Source: an uncultured Bacilli bacterium
GTDB taxonomy: Bacteria > Bacillota_I > Bacilli_A > RF39 > UBA660
Direction: 5' to 3'
DNA length: 13,362 nucleotides
NCBI GenBank assembly: GCA_947624845.1
Contig: CANQMB010000020.1
Location: 1 to 13,362 of the forward strand
In this document: positions 6,858 through 13,362 of the stretch, piece by piece
Position numbering within the stretch: the first letter of the stretch is position 1
Layout of the letters: every line of letters starts with the position of its first letter
The notes under the pieces: generated by a model
What the model was told of the DNA's origin: nothing
Databases searched by the model: none
What the model saw: the letters and a program-made list of their open reading frames with translations, nothing else
Position numbers and translations under genes: made by a program

Positions 6858-7610
6858 TTAAAATTCAAGATATTTTTCAATTACTTTTTTTGTATTTGGA
6901 TTGGTTAAGACAAAAGACAATTTCCCTTGAGTAATCTGCGGATTTTTTAAATTATTTTCTACTAACAACTGTCTTACTCTCTTAGAAATTCCATCGGATC
7001 CATCAATAAAGATCACTTTATGCCCAATCGCTTTTTCAATTTCTTCTTTAATCAAAGGATAATGGGTACAACCAAGGACGACCACTTCAATTTTTTTGCA
7101 ATCAATTGGCTTTAATAAATTTTCAAAATATGTTGGTAATGTTTCTAATTCTTGATTTTCAATAATCTCTGCTAATCCATCACAAGATAGTAAAATTCGT
7201 GATTTTTGATGATACGTATGATCTAATTCCATTAAGCGATCACTTTGAATGGTTCCAGGGGTTGCCATTACTAAAGTTGATTTTTCACGATAATGATCAA
7301 AAGAGACCTTAATCGCTGGTTCAGTTCCTACAAATAAAATCTGTGGATATTTTTCTCGTAAATAAGAAATTACTTGACAAGTCGCCGTATTGCACGCAAC
7401 GACAACGAGTTTTACTTGACGTTTTAAAAATTGGGTCATGATTTCATCGACAATTTTTTCTAATTCTTCTTTGGTTTTATTTCCATACGGATTATGAATC
7501 GAATCCGCATAGAAAATATAATTTTCTTGAGGAAGCAGTTTTCGAATTTTATTCAAAACTGAGATGCCACCAATTCCTGAGTCCATAATTCCAATTGGAT
7601 TTTTGTTCAT
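6858..7610 (-). CDS. murI: Glutamate racemase
   Basis: MurI converts L-glutamate to D-glutamate for peptidoglycan stem peptides, without cofactor and using two cysteines. The 250-aa product shows IGIMDSGIGG (6-15, Asp10/Ser11), the substrate-loop PYGNKT (41-46), the first catalytic cysteine in VACNTAT (Cys73) and the second in LGCTHYPL (Cys181, His183). Length is a little short of the usual 260-270. The start at 7608-7610 has AGGTGAT (7614-7620) and was preferred over the ATG at 7662-7664, which would add an unrelated stretch lying over the promoter. It is the first gene of a two-gene unit with the VanY-TruB fusion, whose ribosome binding site overlaps the murI stop codon. Confidence 0.97.
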   Translation of the reverse strand: MNKNPIGIMDSGIGGISVLNKIRKLLPQENYIFYADSIHNPYGNKTKEELEKIVDEIMTQFLKRQVKLVVVACNTATCQVISYLREKYPQILFVGTEPAIKVSFDHYREKSTLVMATPGTIQSDRLMELDHTYHQKSRILLSCDGLAEIIENQELETLPTYFENLLKPIDCKKIEVVVLGCTHYPLIKEEIEKAIGHKVIFIDGSDGISKRVRQLLVENNLKNPQITQGKLSFVLTNPNTKKVIEKYLEF

Positions 7611-7635
7611 AGTATCACCTTTATTCAATACAGAT

Positions 7636-7664
7636 AGAATAGCATACTTCGATTTTCTTTTCAA
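7636..7664 (-). promoter_or_regulatory. Extended -10 promoter of murI-truB
   Basis: Minus strand: -35 TTGAAA (7659-7664), a 17-bp spacer ending in TGC, and -10 TATTCT (7636-7641), so the -10 has the TGn extension. Start is expected near 7629, about 20 nt ahead of the murI ATG. The -35 begins where the T-tract of the polC terminator ends. Confidence 0.75.
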
Positions 7665-7689
7665 GAAAAAAACTACATTCCTGTAGTTT
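7665..7689 (-). terminator. Intrinsic terminator of polC
   Basis: Minus strand: an 8-bp perfect stem AAACTACA (7682-7689) / TGTAGTTT (7670-7677), tetraloop GGAA, and a run of seven T including the stem end (7666-7672). It begins one base after the polC TAA. This is a textbook Rho-independent terminator. Confidence 0.9.
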
Positions 7690-7690
7690 A

Positions 7691-10600
7691 TTAAAATAAA
7701 GAAAGTTGATTCGAATCAGGCAGATCTTCTAAAATTTTCATCTCCGTCATTTTATCAATTAACGTTTTTGAAACTTTCCCTCGTTTTTGAACATCTTCCA
7801 CACTTAAAAATGGTTGTTTTTCTCTTTCTGAAACAATAGTTTCTCCAACAGAAATACCCAAGCCATCAATCGTAGAGAACGATGGAATCAAAGTATTTTC
7901 TTTTGAATCATCAATCACAAAATTTTTAGCTTGACTTTTTTCTAAAGAGATATTAGAAAAATGAATTCCTCGGGCAGTTGCCTCTAAGGCAATTTTTAAA
8001 GTTTCTATAATATTTGTCTCTTTGTTTGTCGCTTCAAATCCCTTGGCTTGTAAATCTTCTAATTTTTCTTTGATGGCATCATATCCTTGAATCATCGTTT
8101 CAATATCAAAATCATCCACCCGAACAGAAAAATAGGCAGCATAATAATAAAGAGGATGGTAAAGTTTGAACCAAGCGATTCGAATTGCACTCATAACATA
8201 AGCACAAGCATGAGCTTTCGGGAACATGTACTTAATTTTTCTACAAGATTCAATATACCATTCGGGAACATTTGCTTGGCGCATCTCCTCGGCCATTTCT
8301 TTCCAAGTGTCTGGGTCTTTACTGGCTTTTCCTTTACGAACAAATTCCATAATTTTAAAAGCTCGAATCGGTTTCATGCCCCAATTCATTAAATTGACCA
8401 TAATATCATCACGACAACCGATAACATCTTTAAATGGAACTACTTGATTTCGAATTAATTCGGAAGCATTTCCAGCCCATACATCCGTCCCATGAGAAAG
8501 ACCAGAAATTTTAACTAGTTCTCCAAATCCTTTTGGTTTTGTCTCTTCCAACATATTAATAACAAATCTTGTTCCCAACTCTGGAAGACCCAAAGTCCCT
8601 GTCGAACATAAAATATCTTCCTTGTGGACACCTAACGCCTCAGGAGAAGTCAGTAGAGAGAAAACTTTTTTATCATCCATAGGAAGGGTGGTCACATCAA
8701 TTCCAGATAAGTCTTGAAGCATTCTTAAAACCGTCGGATCATCATGACCTAGAATATCTAATTTTAAAACATCTTGATCGATGGCATGATAGTCAAAGTG
8801 CGTGGTTTTCCATTCTGCAGTCGCATCATCCGCTGGATATTGGAATGGAGTAAAGTCAAAAACATCCATATACGCAGGTATAACGACAATTCCTCCAGGG
8901 TGTTGTCCCGTTGTCCTTTTTACCCCAGTACATCCTAAGGCCAATCTTTCCACTTCAGCCGACCGAACATCCGTAATTTCTTTTTCTTCTAAATAACCTT
9001 TTACAAATCCAAAAGCCGTTTTTTCAGCAACGGTACCAATCGTTCCTGCTCGATACACATTTTCCTCTCCAAAAAGAACTTTGGTATAAGCATGAGCACT
9101 TGCCTGATTATCTCCTGAGAAATTCAAATCAATATCGGGAACTTTATCCGCATTAAACCCAAGGAAGGTAGCAAAAGGCATATCTTGTCCTTCTTTTCCG
9201 AGTTTTTCTCCACACTTCGGACATTTTTTATCTGGTAAATCATAACCTGAGGAATATTCTTTTCCATAAGGTTCTTGATTCTCATCTAAAAATTCTGAGT
9301 ATTTACATTCTTTATTTCGACATAAGTAGTGTGCTGGTAGAGGATTTACCTCTGTAATTCCCATCATCGTCGCAACAAAACTAGATCCTACAGAGCCTCT
9401 CGAACCGACCAAATACCCTTCATCATTCGAGTGTTTTACTAACTTTTGAGCAATTAGATAAATAACGTCAAATCCCCCACCAATGACTCCTCCTAATTTT
9501 TTCGTCATCATTGAACCTAATTCCTCTTCGGAAGCAGATGGAGATTCAATTTTTAGTTCTTGTTTTATTTTCTCTTTTACAACTTCAAATCCTTGAATCA
9601 ACACTTGATGAAGTCTCGAAAAAATCTCTTTTTCTTTTTCCTCTTCTGAAATTTTTTCTCGCTCCACTTCTTTCAGGATAGCCTCATAAATTCCGTCTCC
9701 ATATAGTTCTTTACTAATTCGTTCTTCAATATTATAAGGAAGCGGATGCCCATACCGATTTTCAGCTTCATGAAAGACCATATTCGTTACCGTTTCAATA
9801 CTATGATCAATTCTAGGAGAAAAAGGAATTCCTCCTGTATCAATAATAACTTCAATCTCTTCAACTTCTTTGGCAATCGCATTCGGATTTTGAACAACAA
9901 GGCGATCTACTAAAGCTTCATCCTCCAAGAAGGCAAAGTCTTCCTGCATTTCGTCTGTCGTTCGAAAATGATTATTTGGAATTTCGGTAATATTATTACG
10001 GGCTAGTGGATGTCTTCCTCCGCCAGGAACTTTTTGATTAATAATAATTTCTCGATATATTTTATCTTCTGGATCGATGTAATGAACATCTCCTGTAGCC
10101 ACAATATATTTTCCAGCCTCTTCCGTTACACGAATAATTTTTTTCAAATGCTCACTCAATTCTAATTCATTACCAAAATCTCCCGTTTGAATGAGATGGG
10201 TATAACAATCTAGTGGCTGAACTTCAACATAATCATAAAAGCGAATAATATCCGAAAGTTCTTCTTCACTCTTACTTTTTGCTTCATTAAATACTTCGCT
10301 TTCATAGCAACCACTACCAATGAATAAACCTTTTCGATATTGTTGAACAGCACTTCGTAATATTCTAGGCGTCTTATAAAGATACGTTGTATTGGCAAGA
10401 GAAATCAATTTAAATAAATTTTTTAATCCCTCTTTGTTTTTCGCTAAAATATTAATATGATGACTGCGACCATATTTATGAATATCTTCTTTTGATACTA
10501 AATTTTCTAATTGATTCATATTATCAATATTACGATTAGAAAGTTTTTTCAACATTTTATGAAAGACAAGTGCAGTTCCTTCAGCATCATAATCTCCACG

Positions 10601-12271
10601 ATGATGTGCCTCTTCGTCCCAAGGAACCTCATATCGTTTCACTAAAGCAGATAAAGAATGTCTCGCATAATTATTATCTAACGTTCTAGAAAGCTCTAAA
10701 GTATCGATGACGGGATTTTTAAATTCACCAAGGCCGTATTTTTGATAAGCCATTTCCAAAAAGGAAACATCAAATTTTGCATTATGAGCAACCATGGGTA
10801 AATCCCCAAAAAAATCGATAAATCTCTTTACTGCATTTTCTTCATTATCTTTTCCTTGTAGCATCGAATCTGTAATATTGGTAATTTCTGTGATTTTTTT
10901 TGGTAAAGGTTTTCCTGGATTAATGAGTTCATCATATCGTTCAAGAATTTCTCCGTTTTTAATTTTAACGGCACCAATTTCAATAATGGTATCGGCTCCA
11001 CCTGCATTAAACCCAGTGGTTTCAAAGTCAAAAACCACATAAGTTTGATCCAATAAATTTTGATCATTCGCCCTAGTGACAATATGAACTTCATCATCGA
11101 TCATAGTCAATTCTGTTCCATAAATGACTTTAAATTTATCCTGTTCTTCTTTTCCTTTATTATATCCGGTCACAAAGTTAAAAACATGGGGAAATGCCTG
11201 TACTCCATTATGATCCGTGATGGCAATTGCCTTTTGCCCCCACGCAATCGCCTGTTTCACTAATTTTACTTCATCTGCCAAACCATCCATTTGGCTCATC
11301 ATCGTATGCGTATGTAATTCTACCCTTTTTTCTTTACCACAATCTTCTCTTTGATTGTTTTCTTTTTCTACTTTTATAATATCTCGAGCATTTAAAACCA
11401 ATTCTTTAGCAAAAGTATCATTTTTTGTATATCCTCGAATACGAACCCACATTCCTACTTTCAATTCTTTTTTTAATCGTTGATACTCTTCCTCATCTCT
11501 TACAAAAACTTTACAATAAATACTATCGGTATAATCTGTTACTTTCAACGTGATAATTTTAAAATCTGTTTTTGCCGATTCAAAATAATCAACCTCAAAA
11601 ATATAAGATTCTACAGTCACATTATTATCTTCTCCCAGCAAAGTTTTAATCTTCAATGGAGAATCTGAAAAAGATCTTCCTAAAATAGATTCGGCATCTT
11701 TTCTTTCTTTCTGTTTGCTACTTTTTTTGGCAGATGCTTTCATTTTTACATCAGATAGTGAAACATCTAACTCTTTTTGAATCTCCTCCAATAAATTTTC
11801 TTCATTTCTTAAAACCACAGGAATTTCTTTTTCATATGAAAAATCATGGTAACACTGATTAATATAATCTTTTACACTTTGAAGTTTTTCTTCTTCCACT
11901 TTATTATTTGCAATTAAAACAAACTGATCCTCTTCAAGTACCAATTTATTTTGATAAATTTCCAATACTTTTAGTTCATTTTTTAAATTCTCTAAAATTA
12001 AAGGATAATAACTTTGTAATTGTTCATTCTCGACATGATCAAAATGATATACAAAGCGAATCGAATTCGCATCTGGATCCAATTTATATTTATTTTTATC
12101 TAATTCGGCAATTACTTCTTTTGGATACATGGATTCGTTATGAATATAGATCGTCCAACTTTTATTTTTAGGGGATACGACAATTTTTTCTAATTTAGAA
12201 GCAGCAAAAAAAGAAATATATTCCTCTTTTATTTCTTCTTTTTCTAATAATATTTTTAATTTTTCATCCAT
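7691..12271 (-). CDS. polC: DNA polymerase III alpha subunit, Gram-positive type PolC
   Basis: PolC is the essential replicative polymerase of low-GC Gram-positives, with built-in 3'-5' proofreading. The 1526-aa protein has an N-terminal domain (1-200), an OB domain (about 215-300), a PHP domain split by the exonuclease (VELHTHT at 317-323; second half about 590-830), and a DEDDh exonuclease (DFETTG 415-420; HRGDYD 557-562). The polymerase core has GSRGSVGSSF (956-965), a four-Cys zinc site (Cys984, 989, 1017, 1020), the catalytic PDIDLNFSGD (1045-1054) and GQHPGGIVV (1122-1130). The C-terminus NQLSLF matches the beta-clamp-binding end of other PolC proteins. It is about 90 aa longer than B. 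subtilis PolC, mostly because of an inserted Glu/Lys-rich helical segment near 857-924. GGGGGAGA (12279-12286) precedes the ATG at 12269-12271. It lies 25 bp downstream of an unrecognised gene. Confidence 0.99.
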   Translation of the reverse strand: MDEKLKILLEKEEIKEEYISFFAASKLEKIVVSPKNKSWTIYIHNESMYPKEVIAELDKNKYKLDPDANSIRFVYHFDHVENEQLQSYYPLILENLKNELKVLEIYQNKLVLEEDQFVLIANNKVEEEKLQSVKDYINQCYHDFSYEKEIPVVLRNEENLLEEIQKELDVSLSDVKMKASAKKSSKQKERKDAESILGRSFSDSPLKIKTLLGEDNNVTVESYIFEVDYFESAKTDFKIITLKVTDYTDSIYCKVFVRDEEEYQRLKKELKVGMWVRIRGYTKNDTFAKELVLNARDIIKVEKENNQREDCGKEKRVELHTHTMMSQMDGLADEVKLVKQAIAWGQKAIAITDHNGVQAFPHVFNFVTGYNKGKEEQDKFKVIYGTELTMIDDEVHIVTRANDQNLLDQTYVVFDFETTGFNAGGADTIIEIGAVKIKNGEILERYDELINPGKPLPKKITEITNITDSMLQGKDNEENAVKRFIDFFGDLPMVAHNAKFDVSFLEMAYQKYGLGEFKNPVIDTLELSRTLDNNYARHSLSALVKRYEVPWDEEAHHRGDYDAEGTALVFHKMLKKLSNRNIDNMNQLENLVSKEDIHKYGRSHHINILAKNKEGLKNLFKLISLANTTYLYKTPRILRSAVQQYRKGLFIGSGCYESEVFNEAKSKSEEELSDIIRFYDYVEVQPLDCYTHLIQTGDFGNELELSEHLKKIIRVTEEAGKYIVATGDVHYIDPEDKIYREIIINQKVPGGGRHPLARNNITEIPNNHFRTTDEMQEDFAFLEDEALVDRLVVQNPNAIAKEVEEIEVIIDTGGIPFSPRIDHSIETVTNMVFHEAENRYGHPLPYNIEERISKELYGDGIYEAILKEVEREKISEEEKEKEIFSRLHQVLIQGFEVVKEKIKQELKIESPSASEEELGSMMTKKLGGVIGGGFDVIYLIAQKLVKHSNDEGYLVGSRGSVGSSFVATMMGITEVNPLPAHYLCRNKECKYSEFLDENQEPYGKEYSSGYDLPDKKCPKCGEKLGKEGQDMPFATFLGFNADKVPDIDLNFSGDNQASAHAYTKVLFGEENVYRAGTIGTVAEKTAFGFVKGYLEEKEITDVRSAEVERLALGCTGVKRTTGQHPGGIVVIPAYMDVFDFTPFQYPADDATAEWKTTHFDYHAIDQDVLKLDILGHDDPTVLRMLQDLSGIDVTTLPMDDKKVFSLLTSPEALGVHKEDILCSTGTLGLPELGTRFVINMLEETKPKGFGELVKISGLSHGTDVWAGNASELIRNQVVPFKDVIGCRDDIMVNLMNWGMKPIRAFKIMEFVRKGKASKDPDTWKEMAEEMRQANVPEWYIESCRKIKYMFPKAHACAYVMSAIRIAWFKLYHPLYYYAAYFSVRVDDFDIETMIQGYDAIKEKLEDLQAKGFEATNKETNIIETLKIALEATARGIHFSNISLEKSQAKNFVIDDSKENTLIPSFSTIDGLGISVGETIVSEREKQPFLSVEDVQKRGKVSKTLIDKMTEMKILEDLPDSNQLSLF

Positions 12272-12296
12272 AAGAATCTCTCCCCCTGCACTTATA

Positions 12297-13130
12297 TCAA
12301 ATAATTTCTAACTCATTAATTTTTACAATATACTTTTGATTTTTAATACAAAAATCAATAAAAGTATATAAATCTACTTTTTTCAGTTGTTTTTCAAAGG
12401 TATATTTATCGATATCAAAAGCAATTTGATCTCGCATCATATAACTTAACATTTCTTCCTTGGTAGCACCCAAATACATTAACCAATAAGGATAAATTTG
12501 TCTTTTTAAAAACTTTAAAGATGGATCACCTGTTAAATAATGACTATGTTTACTAATTCTCGTATGAAATTCATTTAATACAGCCAATTCTACTACAGCC
12601 TGCACAATTTCTTTATATTCTTCTTTATAATGTTGCAATTCTTTTTGTACAATCTCAAAAATTAAATAGACGATTGTCTTCGTTAAATCATCGTATTTTT
12701 TCCCCCATACAATCGTGTTTACTTTTCTATTTTTAGGAGTTGTTTTATCCACGATATCCAATCTAGGATCAATTACTAATACCTGATAAGGCTTTATATC
12801 AAATCGTAAGATATCTTTTAATTCTTGAGCACTATTTTTTTTAATATCATCCCAAGTTTTTAATAAATCAATCCGGAATTTTTCTGTATTCTTTTTTACT
12901 TTTTCATAATTTGCATATTCCATCATCATATTATAAATCGTATCATCATTTGGAATAAAATTTTTTGGATCTTTTAAAATAGATATATTATCTTGAAAAG
13001 AACCATTATATTGCTTTTTATAATTAAGCCACAATTTCTGTTTAAAGGTTTGTATTCTTTCAGAAATAGATGCTTGAAATAGTAAATTCCAAACAAGTAT
13101 ATAGTCATTAACAAAAAATTTTAAATTCAT
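12297..13130 (-). CDS. Unrecognised protein upstream of polC
   Basis: 277-aa protein, predicted cytoplasmic and mostly helical, that I cannot assign. The N-terminal 100 residues are basic and aromatic. A central strand LRFDIKPYQVLVIDPRL (108-124) is followed by WGKKYDD (142-148), a helix TIVYLIFEIVQKEL (152-165) and a second helix with VVELAVLNEFHTRIS (179-193), then HYLTGDPS (197-204) and YPYWLMYLG (213-221). Two helices arranged like this resemble the HExxH...E layout of gluzincin metallopeptidases, but the expected HExxH reads FEIVQ, so an active zinc site is not supported and the likeness may be chance. GGAAGTG precedes the ATG at 13128-13130, and the TGA stop shows that TGA is not read as Trp. 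It has its own promoter and is probably co-transcribed with polC. Confidence 0.82.
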   Translation of the reverse strand: MNLKFFVNDYILVWNLLFQASISERIQTFKQKLWLNYKKQYNGSFQDNISILKDPKNFIPNDDTIYNMMMEYANYEKVKKNTEKFRIDLLKTWDDIKKNSAQELKDILRFDIKPYQVLVIDPRLDIVDKTTPKNRKVNTIVWGKKYDDLTKTIVYLIFEIVQKELQHYKEEYKEIVQAVVELAVLNEFHTRISKHSHYLTGDPSLKFLKRQIYPYWLMYLGATKEEMLSYMMRDQIAFDIDKYTFEKQLKKVDLYTFIDFCIKNQKYIVKINELEII

Positions 13131-13168
13131 CTACTTCACTTCCTTCAATACGATTATGCCTTATGTTT

Positions 13169-13177
13169 ACTATATCA
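13169..13177 (-). promoter_or_regulatory. Extended -10 promoter of the polC operon
   Basis: The minus strand reads TGATATAGT, an extended -10 with a 5/6 hexamer. The -35 position (13192-13197) is TTCTCT, a poor match that coincides with the upstream terminator stem. The TGn extension would have to compensate. The start would be near 13162, about 33 nt before the ATG. Confidence 0.55.
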
Positions 13178-13182
13178 TAGAT

Positions 13183-13221
13183 AAAAAAAAAAGAGAAGAT
13201 TTTCTAAAAGAAATTTTCTCT
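13183..13221 (-). terminator. Intrinsic terminator of the FGE-like gene
   Basis: Minus strand: stem AGAGAA (13216-13221) / TTCTCT (13192-13197), an internal loop, and an inner stem TTTCT/AGAAA, followed by ten consecutive T (13183-13192, the first shared with the stem end). The stem starts inside the TAG stop codon of the gene it terminates. Confidence 0.8.
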
Positions 13222-13362
13222 AATTTAAAGTAAGAACAAGACGAAAACCATCAATGTCTCTTCCTCTTCCACTAAAATTCATCGGAGCATGATAGGAAAA
13301 AATACTGTGATAATTACTATCGTGAAAATAACTTCCGCGAATTTGCCATGGGTAAGTTTTTG
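13220..13362 (-). CDS. C-terminal end of a formylglycine-generating-enzyme/SUMF1-like protein (partial)
   Basis: Only the last 46 codons and the stop are inside the window. They read KTYPWQIRGSYFHDSNY (1-17), then HAPMNFSGRGRDIDGFRLVL (24-43), ending TLN. A W-x-x-RG-S motif followed at the end by D-x-GFRLVL is the usual closing pattern of the FGE-sulfatase (SUMF1, C-type-lectin-like) domain. Members include true formylglycine-generating enzymes and many carbohydrate-binding or unknown relatives. The diagnostic active-site cysteines are not covered, so no enzyme activity can be claimed. The frame is open to the edge, ends in TAG at 13220-13222 and is followed at once by a terminator, so it is the last gene of its unit. 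It could also be a surface or phage-derived lectin-fold protein. Confidence 0.6.
   Translation of the reverse strand, partial: KTYPWQIRGSYFHDSNYHSIFSYHAPMNFSGRGRDIDGFRLVLTLN

Noticed and set aside
8087..8447. Plus-strand open frames opposite polC
   Set aside because: They are antisense to strongly conserved PolC coding sequence, overlap one another in different frames and encode nothing recognisable. The other plus-strand frames in the window are rejected for the same reason.
10828..11097. Minus-strand out-of-frame ORF inside the PolC exonuclease region
   Set aside because: It is a shifted reading of conserved exonuclease sequence, and the PolC frame is continuous here.
12297..12299. Mycoplasma-type code with TGA read as Trp
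   Set aside because: TGA ends the gene upstream of polC just before a good polC ribosome binding site, and conserved tryptophans such as that in the edge gene use TGG.
1..13362. CRISPR arrays, insertion sequences, tRNA or rRNA genes
   Set aside because: No regularly spaced repeats, transposase-like frames, terminal inverted repeats or recognisable tRNA/rRNA segments were seen on either strand.

Overview
The window is AT-rich bacterial chromosome in which every gene I can support lies on the minus strand. The Gram-positive-type replicative polymerase PolC, the RuvAB pair and the truB-rpsO-pnp neighbourhood place it in Bacillota (low-GC Gram-positives). The compact spacing and the composition would suit an uncultured gut member of Bacilli or a relative, but this is a guess. 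TGA is a real stop here (one gene ends in it) and Trp is read from TGG, so the code is not the mycoplasma code. A glutamate racemase implies a peptidoglycan wall.

In transcription order (right to left): (1) the 3' end of a gene with an FGE/SUMF1-like C-terminus, closed by a strong terminator. (2) An unrecognised gene followed by polC, probably one operon with an extended -10 promoter, ended by a near-perfect terminator. (3) murI with its own promoter, followed 9 bp later by a gene encoding a VanY-like D,D-carboxypeptidase domain fused in frame to TruB, the tRNA U55 pseudouridine synthase. (4) rpsO with a strong promoter and a structured leader, then a terminator that overlaps its stop codon. 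(5) Behind that terminator, without an obvious promoter, an unrecognised charged protein, pnp, and a membrane-anchored NodB-fold protein that has lost its metal-binding residues. (6) ruvA and ruvB with one or two promoters; ruvB runs off the left edge.

The order truB-rpsO-pnp-NodB protein resembles the Bacillus subtilis truB-ribC-rpsO-pnpA-ylxY cluster. Here ribC/ribF is absent from its usual place, murI sits upstream, and an unknown gene separates rpsO from pnp. The genes cover DNA replication and recombination (PolC, RuvAB), tRNA modification and ribosome function (TruB, S15), RNA turnover (PNPase) and wall precursor chemistry (MurI, the VanY-like domain, the NodB-like protein).

The most unusual item is the VanY-TruB fusion. 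It has no signal peptide, its zinc ligands look intact, and its substrate-recognition segment is shortened. Second is the degenerate NodB protein. I see no CRISPR array, mobile element, tRNA or rRNA. Apart from about 160 bp upstream of ruvA and of rpsO, intergenic space is very short.
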